Positions 1-7,632 of a stretch of 64,000 nt of DNA are shown piece after piece. The DNA comes from Polymorphobacter_B sp038225475 (GTDB lineage: Bacteria; Pseudomonadota; Alphaproteobacteria; Sphingomonadales; Sphingomonadaceae). The stretch covers positions 1 through 64,000 of the forward strand of contig JBBRRA010000001.1 of NCBI GenBank assembly GCA_038225475.1, given 5' to 3'. The number at the start of each line of letters is the position of its first letter. The first letter of the stretch is position 1. The notes under the pieces were generated by a model, which saw only the letters and a program-made list of their open reading frames with translations, searched no databases and was not told where the DNA came from. Made by a program: the position numbers and the translations under genes.

Positions 1-1037
1 GCAGTCGAGCCGATCTGCGCATAGCTCGATGTGTCGTCGAGGATGATCGTGCCCGTGCCGCCGATCGACAACGCCGCGGTTTCGCTGCGCAGCTGCGAGG
101 CGTTGGCGACCGTTACCGTGCCGTTATTGGTCAGCACCGTGGTCAGATACAGGAAGTCGTTGTTGACATCGAGCTTGCTGCCCGACGCCAACGTGACCGA
201 GTTCAGATACTGCGTTGCCCCGTGCGCGTTGATGACGCCGGTACCGGTCGAGCGGAGCGTTCCGTTGACGATGCGCGAGTCGCCGTTCAGCGACACCACC
301 GATCCGGCCAGTGCCTCGATCACGCCGCCGGCGCTGTTCTCGTACAACCCGCCTTCGACCGACAGCGTACCACCGCTTGCCGCCTGCAGTGTGCCGCTGT
401 TGTACATGCCCGCGATGCCGCCGGTGCCAAAGCCGGTGCCGGCAGAAACGCCGCCATTGCCGCCGGCAGCATCGAGACTGATGCTGCGCGTCGCCACATT
501 GGCAGAGATCAGGCCAGCGTTGCTGAGGATCGCCTGGTTTAGGCCGATATTGCCCGAGCCGCGCACCGTCTGGCCGCTGGCAAAAGTGAAACCGCCGCCG
601 GTATCGCCGATATGCGCATAGCTGGCGGTATCGTCGAGGATGATCGTGCCACTGCCGGTCAAAGCCACCGTGCCCGACCCCGATCGCAGCTGCGACCCGT
701 TGCCGATCGTGACCGAACCATTGTTCGTGAAAGCGTTATTATAGATTGTCAGAAAGCTATTGGAGAGGACGAAGCCGTTGCCCACACCCAGATTGACGGT
801 GGCGGCATTCGCGACGAGCCCTGAAAGCGTCACCGTCGATCCCGGCGTGGTGATGACCGCATCGTCGCCACTGCCCGGCACCACGCCGCAGCTCCACTTG
901 GCGATGGTCGTCCAGAAATCGCTGCCGCCGCCCCAATTGCAGGTAGCCGCGAGTGCCGGTGCAGGTAGCAGCGCCGCACCGAGTGCGACTGCGGTAATCG
1001 ACGTGCCGAGACGCAGGCTGATCCGGTTGATGCGCAT
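1..1037 (-). CDS. Secreted repeat protein, autotransporter-like (partial)
   Basis: The reading frame starts at 1037 and stays open to the window edge, giving about 345 codons; the C-terminus lies outside. The start is supported by an AGGGG sequence just upstream. The N-terminus is a clear signal peptide: charged MRINR, a hydrophobic stretch, then PAPALA before the mature ATCNWGG. The mature part is rich in Gly, Ser, Thr and Asn, with phrases such as TNNGSVTIGNGSQLRSG and GSGTIILDDTASYA. This is typical of beta-helical passenger domains of autotransporters or filamentous adhesins. A roughly 199-residue unit begins to repeat within the visible part. The barrel domain that would prove an autotransporter is not visible, so the class is an inference. 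Confidence 0.7.
   Translation of the reverse strand, partial: MRINRISLRLGTSITAVALGAALLPAPALAATCNWGGGSDFWTTIAKWSCGVVPGSGDDAVITTPGSTVTLSGLVANAATVNLGVGNGFVLSNSFLTIYNNAFTNNGSVTIGNGSQLRSGSGTVALTGSGTIILDDTASYAHIGDTGGGFTFASGQTVRGSGNIGLNQAILSNAGLISANVATRSISLDAAGGNGGVSAGTGFGTGGIAGMYNSGTLQAASGGTLSVEGGLYENSAGGVIEALAGSVVSLNGDSRIVNGTLRSTGTGVINAHGATQYLNSVTLASGSKLDVNNDFLYLTTVLTNNGTVTVANASQLRSETAALSIGGTGTIILDDTSSYAQIGST
12..140 (-). repeat. Repeat unit, copy 2 (coding)
   Basis: This segment matches 609-737 at an offset of 597 bases (199 codons), with shared blocks such as TCGTCGAGGATGATCGTGCC. It encodes a second version of the SQLR...GTIILDD segment of the secreted protein. Confidence 0.7.
609..737 (-). 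repeat. Repeat unit, copy 1 (coding)
   Basis: This is the partner of the segment at 12-140. Both encode a beta-helix-like block in the same frame, so the passenger is built from repeats of about 199 residues. Confidence 0.7.
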
Positions 1038-1342
1038 GATAATTGACCCCTGTTGCGGCAAGTGTGCCGTTAACCCCTTCGAAACTACCTCCGGTGTATC
1101 GCTATCCGGTGCGGTTCGGATATCCGCCGGATGGCGGAACCAGATGGGCGTCGGCCGGCTGACACCCGGTGTCTGCGGCCGCCACAAGCGCATGCGCGGG
1201 CGCGGCGATACAACGTCTAAAGGCGGACAGATCGGGACAAATCCGGACAGGGCCATTTTGTCCTGGGCAAATGGCTGAACCAGATGGCCGACGCTGCTTG
1301 CGCGGATTGACCTTTGGCGATCGTCCGGCAAGACTCGCACGC
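1038..1342. other. Divergent intergenic region with imperfect inverted repeat
   Basis: This 305-base stretch separates the leftward secreted protein from the rightward histidine kinase. No convincing gene is seen in it. At 1235-1264 GGACAAAT and ATTTTGTCC form an imperfect inverted repeat, flanked by further GGACA words, which might be an operator. If the kinase begins at an earlier in-frame ATG (1271), part of this region is coding. Confidence 0.4.
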
Positions 1343-2731
1343 ATGGCGGCAGCATCAAGCGAAGCTCTTGCGGCCGAACCCGACTATCGGGTGACGCATC
1401 CGCTCCGCCCGATCATCGCGGCGGGTGCGCTGACGTTCGGGCTGTTCATGCTGTCGGTCGCGATCATCTATGCGGCGACCGGGACCGTACAGCGCGCGGC
1501 GGTGCAGCCGCTGATGTACTTCACCACGGCCTATCTGACGCTATGGCTGGCGGCGCTGTCGGTGATGCTGTTGCGCCGTCCGGGTCATGCCGAACGGGTG
1601 CGATGGTGGAGCCGCGTCGCGCTGATGGTGATTTTTGGCAGCCATATCGCCTGTGTCTGGCTGATCTGGGGGATAATGCCGCTCGTCTCGATCGAAACCC
1701 AGCTGCTGATTGCCATTCCAATCATTGCGTGCGTGCCGACGCAGGTGATCGCCAGCCCTGAAAGCAGCTTTGCCAACCGCTTCGGGGTCATCGTTACACT
1801 GGGCGCGCTGGCGCTATTTTTCTCCACGCGCGGGGAAATGGTTGCGCATCTTGCGGCAATTTACATCGTCGGTTTTGCCGGGGTGATGTTCGTGCTGGCG
1901 AACAAGGTCAACGCGACCGTGCGTGCCACTGTCGCGGCGCGACTGGCAAGCGATGCCGCGGCGGCCGTATTGGAAAGGCTGCTCGCCGCAGTTGCCGCCG
2001 AACGCGATGCCAAGACGCGGTTCATCGCCGCCGCCTCGCACGACCTCGGCCAGCCACTGCAAGCAGCGGCGCTGTTTTTCGATCAAAGCCTGCGCGCCGG
2101 CGATGAGCTGACCCGTGCGCGCGCGGCAGAAGGCGTGCGCCGCGCGTTCGCGTCGGCCGAACAGCTGCTTTCGCATATGCTCAACCATCTTCGGCTGGAG
2201 GCGGATGCGGTCGAACCGCACCCGTCGCGCATCGCCAGCCAGACGCTGCTGGCGCGGATCGCGGCACAATATGCGCCCGCAGCAGCAATCGCCGGCGTCC
2301 GTATCACCGTCGGCGGCAGCAATTGCATGCTGTTGCTCGATCCGGTGTTGCTCGAGCGCGCGCTGGGCAATCTGTTGCATAATGCGCTCCAACACAGCCA
2401 CGGCACGCGCGTGCTGCTGGCGGGGCGAAGGCAGGGCGGCAAGGTCCGGCTGTGGGTGATCGACAACGGTCGCGGCATCGGCAGGTCCGACGCACGTCAC
2501 GTGTTCGACGATTATTATCAAGCGGCGCTGGCGGCCGGTGCCGTCCGCATGGGTTTCGGTCTTGGCCTGTCGTCGGTGCGCCGGATCGCTGCGATCATGG
2601 ACGGGGCGGCCGGGCTCGACGCCCGCTGGCGGCGCGGCGCGGCATTCTTTCTGGAATTCGGAGCCGCCGAATTCTCGGTCGCCGAGCCACCGGTATCGCG
2701 GGTCCGGGCCCGGCGTGGGGCGGTGGCATGA
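1343..2731 (+). CDS. Membrane sensor histidine kinase
   Basis: This is probably the sensor of a two-component system that phosphorylates the regulator encoded next to it. With the start at 1343 the protein has 462 residues. About six hydrophobic segments fill residues 25-185, followed by a short helical linker. The dimerisation/phosphoacceptor motif is ASHDLGQPLQ, with His233. The ATPase domain has the N-box (NLLHNALQHS), G1 (DNGRGIG) and G2 (GFGLGLSS). The stop overlaps the regulator start as ATGA at 2728-2731. No ligand-binding domain is recognised, so the signal is unknown. An earlier in-frame ATG at 1271 would add 24 residues; neither start has a strong ribosome-binding site. Confidence 0.85.
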   Translation: MAAASSEALAAEPDYRVTHPLRPIIAAGALTFGLFMLSVAIIYAATGTVQRAAVQPLMYFTTAYLTLWLAALSVMLLRRPGHAERVRWWSRVALMVIFGSHIACVWLIWGIMPLVSIETQLLIAIPIIACVPTQVIASPESSFANRFGVIVTLGALALFFSTRGEMVAHLAAIYIVGFAGVMFVLANKVNATVRATVAARLASDAAAAVLERLLAAVAAERDAKTRFIAAASHDLGQPLQAAALFFDQSLRAGDELTRARAAEGVRRAFASAEQLLSHMLNHLRLEADAVEPHPSRIASQTLLARIAAQYAPAAAIAGVRITVGGSNCMLLLDPVLLERALGNLLHNALQHSHGTRVLLAGRRQGGKVRLWVIDNGRGIGRSDARHVFDDYYQAALAAGAVRMGFGLGLSSVRRIAAIMDGAAGLDARWRRGAAFFLEFGAAEFSVAEPPVSRVRARRGAVA

Positions 2732-3375
2732 AATCCTGCCTGATTTGCGACGATCATGTTTTGGTGCGCGAGGCGCTCGCCGGGACCGTGCGCCTTGGCT
2801 GGCCGGCCACGGCGATCACCGAGGTCGGGGACTTCCCCGCTGCCTGGGCGGCGGCAGCGGACGGGCATGCCCTGTGCATCGTCGATCTGATGATGCCCGG
2901 CGCCGGGCCGATCGAGGGGGTCATGGGCATTCGCCGGATCGCCCCGGAGACGGCAATCCTGGTCGTCACCGGCACGCAGGACGACCGGCTGTTGCTCGAT
3001 CTGCTGGACCTCGGCATCAGCGGGTTTGCGCCTAAGACCGCAAGCGGCGCGATCATCGAGGCGGCGCTTCGCCTGATCGTTGCCGGCGGTCGCTACCTGC
3101 CGCCACGGCTCGCTGAAATCGCGGCCTCGCGGATCGATACCGGGGCCGTGGCGCGGGTGCGCGACTCCGCCGCGGCCGCTCCGGGCACGCTAACCGATCG
3201 CCAGCTCGCGGTATTACGGCTGGTCGCAAGCGGACTGTCGAACAAGGAAGTCGCGCAGTCGCTCGATTTATCGCCGGCAACCGTCAAGACCCATCTCGCG
3301 CACATCCAGGCAGTCCTGCACGCCAAGAACCGCACCGACGCGGCCCAACGAGCACGCATTCTCGACCTGCTTTGA
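2728..3375 (+). CDS. LuxR/NarL-type response regulator
   Basis: This 215-residue regulator has a receiver domain at residues 1-120 and a LuxR-type helix-turn-helix at about 155-215. The acidic pair D8/D9, phosphoacceptor D53 (CIVDLMMPG) and K103 (FAPKT) are present. The output domain carries LTDRQLAVLRLVASGLSNKE and ATVKTHL. It overlaps the kinase gene by four bases, so the two are translationally coupled and almost certainly cognate. Targets are not visible. The lipid-related genes immediately downstream or the divergent secreted protein are candidates, but this is inference. Confidence 0.92.
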   Translation: MKSCLICDDHVLVREALAGTVRLGWPATAITEVGDFPAAWAAAADGHALCIVDLMMPGAGPIEGVMGIRRIAPETAILVVTGTQDDRLLLDLLDLGISGFAPKTASGAIIEAALRLIVAGGRYLPPRLAEIAASRIDTGAVARVRDSAAAAPGTLTDRQLAVLRLVASGLSNKEVAQSLDLSPATVKTHLAHIQAVLHAKNRTDAAQRARILDLL

Positions 3376-3440
3376 TCGCGGCGGCATCCCCGCGCGCTCC
3401 ACCGGCGCAACCGGGGAGCGTTCGGCGCGTTGGAGCGGCG

Positions 3441-4274
3441 ATGCGCAACATTTGGCTGATCTGTAATCCACATTCGGGCTCGGCGACCGCGGAGCGGATC
3501 CGCGAGATCGAGGCCATCTGCGCGCGCGAGGGCGTCGACCTTGTCGGGCGCACGGCCTTCCCCGATGACGCCCTGCCGTCGATTGCGACACTCGCTGGCG
3601 CCGGAGTCGACACTGTCGCGTTGTTCGGCGGCGACGGCACAATCAACGCGGCGCTTTCGGCGCTCGTCGACTGGCAAGGGCGCTTCCTGATCCTGCCCGG
3701 TGGCACGATGAACCTGCTCGCCAAATCGCTGCACGACCGCGACGAGCTCGACCGGATCATCGCTGCCGCCCGGCAGCGCGGCATCACCGTGCCGCTGCCG
3801 GTCGTCACCGCGGGCCACCGCTGTGCCTATGTCGGACTTATTCTCGGGCCAGCGGCAAGCTGGGTGCACGCCCGCGAGGCCAGCCGTGCCGGACTGCTGA
3901 CCAAGATGCTGCGCGCCGCCCGGCTGGCGTGGCGTCGGACGTGGGGGCGCGGCATGCGGATCGGCGGCGTCGAGCCACTGCGCAGCCGGTATCAGGCGGT
4001 GCTTGTTCGCCCCGAACAGCGGGGCCTGAACGTGGTCGGCATCGATGCGCGCGATCTGCGGTCGATCGCCGAACTCGGCTGGAACTGGCTCAGCGGCGAC
4101 TGGGTCAACGCGCACGCCGTAACCCAATGCCATGCGCAAACGCTGCGGATCGACGAACGCAGGCCCGTGCTGGCACTGTTCGACGGCGAGGCCGATACGC
4201 TGCCACCGGGAACCGTGATTACCGGCACAATGAGCGCGCCGGTGTTCATCAGCACGCGGCACGACGCGCGGTGA
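3441..4274 (+). CDS. Diacylglycerol kinase-family lipid kinase
   Basis: The 277-residue protein belongs to the DAGK catalytic (YegS/BmrU-like) family, whose members phosphorylate diacylglycerol, sphingosine or related lipids. Diagnostic motifs are the N-terminal NPHSGSA, the nucleotide-binding FGGDGTINAAL and LPGGTMNLLA. The start at 3441 is chosen because GGAG lies six bases before it and the family N-terminus begins there; a TTG at 3372 would add an unlikely 23 residues. It lies 65 bases after the regulator and overlaps the next gene by four bases (GTGA). The lipid substrate cannot be told from sequence. Confidence 0.88.
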   Translation: MRNIWLICNPHSGSATAERIREIEAICAREGVDLVGRTAFPDDALPSIATLAGAGVDTVALFGGDGTINAALSALVDWQGRFLILPGGTMNLLAKSLHDRDELDRIIAAARQRGITVPLPVVTAGHRCAYVGLILGPAASWVHAREASRAGLLTKMLRAARLAWRRTWGRGMRIGGVEPLRSRYQAVLVRPEQRGLNVVGIDARDLRSIAELGWNWLSGDWVNAHAVTQCHAQTLRIDERRPVLALFDGEADTLPPGTVITGTMSAPVFISTRHDAR

Positions 4275-4999
4275 CGCGGCTGTTCCATGTCAGCGACGTT
4301 CATTTCGGAGCGGAGGATACAGCGGCGATCGACTGGTTCGGCACGGTTGTGCGCGATGAACGGCCCGATTGCGTCGTCGTCACCGGCGACTTGACCATGC
4401 GTGCGCGGCGGCGCGAATTCGCCGCGGCAGGCGACTGGCTGCGCAGCCTCGGCTGCCCGGTCATCATTCAGCCCGGCAATCACGACCTGCCGTATTTCAA
4501 CCTGATCGAGCGTTTCAGTGCCCCGTACCAGCGGCATGCGACGCTGCTGCGGTCGATCGATAGTCCAGTGGCGATGGCCGATATCGTCATCGTGCCGCTG
4601 TCGACCACGGCACGGTTTCAGTGGCGGCTCAACTGGTCGAAAGGCCATGTCAGCCGTCCCAGCCTTGCCGCGACGCTTTCGGAGATTGTCGCGGTGCCAC
4701 GCGGCAAGCGCATCATCGTCGCCTGTCATCATCCGCTGGTCGAGGTCGGGTCGCAGATGACCGCGCACACGCGGCGCGGCCCGGCGGTGCTGCGCGCGCT
4801 CGCCGCTGCCGGTGTCGATGCGGTGTTGACCGGGCATGTCCATGACCCGTTCGACGAACCGCGCGACGTCGACGGACACGTCGTGCGCCTGATCGGCGCG
4901 GGCACGCTGTCCGAACGCGTCCGCGTCAGCCGCCCGTCGTTCAACGACATTCGCGCCGATGCCGCTGCAATCGACGTGGTGGCGCGGACGATGGCCTAG
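4271..4999 (+). CDS. Calcineurin-like metallophosphoesterase
   Basis: The 242-residue enzyme carries the full di-metal set of the calcineurin-like superfamily: DVHFG, GDLT, GNHD, CHHP and GHVHD. It starts with GTG at 4271, overlapping the stop of the lipid kinase gene, so the two are coupled. Family members hydrolyse phosphoesters such as cyclic nucleotides or UDP-diacylglucosamine. The partner lipid kinase hints at a lipid or phospho-head-group substrate. No signal peptide is present, so it is probably cytoplasmic. Its stop codon interlocks with that of the convergent PAP2 gene in the shared word CTAG. Confidence 0.87.
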   Translation: MTRLFHVSDVHFGAEDTAAIDWFGTVVRDERPDCVVVTGDLTMRARRREFAAAGDWLRSLGCPVIIQPGNHDLPYFNLIERFSAPYQRHATLLRSIDSPVAMADIVIVPLSTTARFQWRLNWSKGHVSRPSLAATLSEIVAVPRGKRIIVACHHPLVEVGSQMTAHTRRGPAVLRALAAAGVDAVLTGHVHDPFDEPRDVDGHVVRLIGAGTLSERVRVSRPSFNDIRADAAAIDVVARTMA

Positions 5000-5697
5000 G
5001 TCGCGGCACGGCGGCGGCGCTCGAGCGCGTCGACCACCGTCCAGCACAGCACCGCCCACCCGGCCCCCGCCGCCCAGCCCGCCAGCACATCGGTCAGCCA
5101 GTGCACCCCAAGGTACACACGCGTCACCCCGACGATCAGCGTCAGCAAGATCGCCACCGTGACCACATAGACTTTGGCGCGCAGATCGATCACGGCGCGC
5201 GCGCACAACAGCCCGAGCGTCAAATAGACGATCGCCGAATTCATCGCATGGCCGCTGGGGAAGCTCGGCGAGCTGACATCGACCAGATGCCCGACGATCG
5301 TCGGGCGCGGCCGCGCGTAGTCGAGTTTGAGCAGCCCGCTGAGCAGTGATCCGCCACCGACGGCGACGCCGATATACGCCGCGCGCTGCCAGTTGCGCTC
5401 GATCGCGACCAGCCCGAGCGCCAGCACGGTAATCAAGCTGAGCACGGCGGTCCCGCCCAGCGCGGTCAGGTCGAGCATCGCCAGCTTGAGCCACGCCGGT
5501 CCGATCGGGTCGGCGAGATCGCCAGTCCGGCGCAGCGCGGTCAGCAGGTGCGCATCGAAGGCGCGCGTATCCCCTTCGACCATCTCCGACGCCAGTCGCG
5601 CAAACACGAACACCGCCAGCGCGATGCCGCCGACGATCAGCACGCTGCGCCACTGCGCCACCCGTGACGCCATCGGCAGCCGGTCGGAGCGCGCCAT
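4996..5697 (-). CDS. PAP2-family membrane phosphatase
   Basis: This 233-residue membrane protein has the three PAP2 motifs in order: KLDYARPRP, FPSGH and TRVYLGVHWLTD. Five or six hydrophobic helices surround them, with the active site predicted to face the periplasm. The family dephosphorylates phosphatidic acid, undecaprenyl diphosphate or related lipid phosphates. It is convergent with the metallophosphoesterase. The start at 5697 (MARSDRL) precedes the first helix; MASRVAQ at 5673 is an alternative. A lipid kinase and a lipid phosphatase side by side suggest membrane lipid recycling. Confidence 0.88.
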   Translation of the reverse strand: MARSDRLPMASRVAQWRSVLIVGGIALAVFVFARLASEMVEGDTRAFDAHLLTALRRTGDLADPIGPAWLKLAMLDLTALGGTAVLSLITVLALGLVAIERNWQRAAYIGVAVGGGSLLSGLLKLDYARPRPTIVGHLVDVSSPSFPSGHAMNSAIVYLTLGLLCARAVIDLRAKVYVVTVAILLTLIVGVTRVYLGVHWLTDVLAGWAAGAGWAVLCWTVVDALERRRRAAT

Positions 5698-5704
5698 CCG
5701 ATGC

Positions 5705-5941
5705 CTAGCGGTGCACTGGCGCTGTTGTTGGCGCGGGAGCTGCAGCGACGCGCTGGCGCTCGGCGACCTTGGCACGGTGGTGGCCGATCGCGCAGCCCGC
5801 AGCCGCACCGAGGATCGCATGGTGGCCGGCAAAATGCCCCGCCACACCGCCGACCGCAGCGCCCTTCAGGCACCCGGCGGCGGCAACCGGCGACGCAGAC
5901 AGCGCCAGCGCCGTCATCATCGTAACAATCATCGTTTTCAT
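5705..5941 (-). CDS. Small exported Gly/Ala-rich protein
   Basis: This 78-residue product begins MKTMIVTMMTALALSASPVAAAG, a clear signal peptide. A glycine-zipper-like region follows (GAAVGGVAGHFAGHHAILGAAAGCAIGHH), with five histidines, and then a basic/Ala-rich tail. AAGGAT lies before the ATG at 5941; a GTG at 5944 is also possible. Glycine-zipper segments of this kind are found in small membrane-associated or outer-membrane stress proteins. The function is unknown. Confidence 0.75.
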   Translation of the reverse strand: MKTMIVTMMTALALSASPVAAAGCLKGAAVGGVAGHFAGHHAILGAAAGCAIGHHRAKVAERQRVAAAPAPTTAPVHR

Positions 5942-6001
5942 CACAGATCCTTTACAGCAGCGCCCGACACAACGCGCGGCAACTCGATTCAGGTGCGGCG
6001 A

Positions 6002-7144
6002 TTATCGGAAACGGTCGGTGTCCTCGCCGACGCGCCGCGGCATCATCGGCTCGACGCCGTTACGGGCGCTGTAATGGATCGGCGGCTGCATCTCGAGATA
6101 GTTGCCCTCGGTCGGGTGCTCGCGCTGGCGGAAGAAACCGGTCGCGTTCAGGTGCGGATCGCCGAGCATGTCGCCAAGGTCGCGCACCGGCATCGCCGGG
6201 ATTTGCGCCGCCGCCAGCAACTCCATCCATGCCGCCGAGGTTCGCGCCGGCGTCAACCGGGCGATTTCGGCATAGACCTGCCGGATGTTGCGCATCCGGT
6301 CGGCAGGCGTGGCAAAGCGCGGATCGTGCGCGAGTTCGGGCGCACCGAGGATTTCGAACAGCGTGGCCACGCTGGCGGGCGTGTAGGGCACGATGCTGAT
6401 ATGCCCGTCGGCGGTCGGGAACGGCTGGCGATCGGGATCGAGCTGGCGCGGGTAGCCGAAGTCGCCCGTCGGTGGCACGAAGGTATGTCCGAACAGATGC
6501 TCTATCATTGCAAAATGCGTAAACGCCTCGAACATCGGCACTTCGACGAACTGCCCGTCGCCGGTTCGGAGCCGATGGATCAGCGCAGCGAGCACGCCCT
6601 GCGCCCCGTGCAGCCCGGCGACCTTGTCGGCGATCAGCGACGGCACATAGCGCGGGCGTGGATCGCCGTCGACGCGCGACGCCAGCGAGGTTGTGCCCGT
6701 CGCGGCCTGAATGACGTCGTCATACGCCTGCAGATCGGCATACGGCCCGCCCGATCCGAACCCGACGCAGTGGACATAGACGATGTCGGGCTTGATCGCC
6801 TTGACCGCGTCATAGCCGAAGCCCAGCCGCTCGATCGCCTTGCCGCGCACATTGTGGATGAACACATCGGCGGTTGCGAGCAGCGCGCGCATCGCGGCGC
6901 AGTCCGCCGCCAGCTTGAGGTCGAAGACCACCGATGCCTTGCCGCGGTTGAGCGTCATATGGCACGGGCCCATCAGCGGCGTGTGCGCCGGGATGCCCGC
7001 CTGCCGGAACTGATCGCCCGTCGGGGCCTCGATCTTGATGACTTCGGCCCCAAGATCGGCAAGAATCTGTGTCGCATAGGGGCCGAACACCACCGTCGTC
7101 AGATCGACGACACGCATTCCTTCGAGCATCCGCGGTGTCGTCAT
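6002..7144 (-). CDS. CaiB/BaiF family (type III) CoA-transferase
   Basis: The 380-residue protein is a class III CoA-transferase, a family that moves CoA between carboxylic acids. The N-terminus MLEGMRVVDLTTVVFGPYAT is typical, as are LADLGAEVIKIE and LNRGKASVVFDLK. The catalytic aspartate is expected in YDDVIQAATG (D142). The start at 7144 (MTTPRM) fits the family; an upstream in-frame ATG at 7174 is less likely. It lies downstream of and in the same direction as kynU and the ABC importer. It may therefore activate a carboxylate released in that pathway, but the separation and an intervening small gene make this uncertain. Confidence 0.88.
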   Translation of the reverse strand: MTTPRMLEGMRVVDLTTVVFGPYATQILADLGAEVIKIEAPTGDQFRQAGIPAHTPLMGPCHMTLNRGKASVVFDLKLAADCAAMRALLATADVFIHNVRGKAIERLGFGYDAVKAIKPDIVYVHCVGFGSGGPYADLQAYDDVIQAATGTTSLASRVDGDPRPRYVPSLIADKVAGLHGAQGVLAALIHRLRTGDGQFVEVPMFEAFTHFAMIEHLFGHTFVPPTGDFGYPRQLDPDRQPFPTADGHISIVPYTPASVATLFEILGAPELAHDPRFATPADRMRNIRQVYAEIARLTPARTSAAWMELLAAAQIPAMPVRDLGDMLGDPHLNATGFFRQREHPTEGNYLEMQPPIHYSARNGVEPMMPRRVGEDTDRFR

Positions 7145-7242
7145 CGATTGCCGGTCCCGTCGCCAAGGCAGCAAACCTAACGCGCCCAGCCGCTAAAGGG
7201 TAGCCTGCCGACTGCATGCGGCTCAGTCGGCGCTATGGGTCG

Positions 7243-7509
7243 TCATTCCGACAGCCGGTCGGGCACATTATAACGGCGATGCCGCAGCCTCGACGGTCGC
7301 GTCGGTGTCGGTCCGGGCGCGCCAGTGCTGGCTTCGAACTCGAGCCGGGCGACCGCTTCATTGAGCCGCCGGGCGCTTTCGCGCGCCGCAGCGACCGTCA
7401 TCGTCGGGACCACGCTGTGCAGGCCATAGATCGTTATTTCAGAGCCGTTGACCGCGCACAGAAATGGCGTGTCGTGTTCCATCGCGCCGGGACGGAGATT
7501 GGTTGCCAT
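7243..7509 (-). CDS. Hypothetical 88-residue protein
   Basis: A short frame begins MATNLRPGAMEHDTPFLCAV and ends in an Arg/Pro-rich tail. The start at 7509 has a good AAAGGAG upstream, which supports expression. There is no signal peptide, membrane helix or recognised motif. The middle (TMTVAAARESARRLNEAVAR) is probably helical. It sits between kynU and the CoA-transferase on the same strand. Function unknown. Confidence 0.6.
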   Translation of the reverse strand: MATNLRPGAMEHDTPFLCAVNGSEITIYGLHSVVPTMTVAAARESARRLNEAVARLEFEASTGAPGPTPTRPSRLRHRRYNVPDRLSE

Positions 7510-7632
7510 CGCATGCCACTCCTTTCGCTCTTGAAAACACAGTTCCAAATCATCGACTTGGACATCACTTTTTACAAAGTGCTCCAAAGATACGATTGAA
7601 CTCGGGTTTTGGTTTCATGCCGGGGTAGATGG

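Noticed and set aside
3093..4262. 389-codon frame on the minus strand
   Set aside because: It is antisense to the response regulator and lipid kinase, both supported by motifs.
3992..5653. 553-codon minus-strand frame
   Set aside because: It is antisense to the metallophosphoesterase and in a different frame from the PAP2 gene, with Arg-rich shadow composition.
5327..7180. Long 617-codon frame on the plus strand
   Set aside because: It is antisense to the PAP2 phosphatase, the small exported protein and the CoA-transferase, and has no domain.
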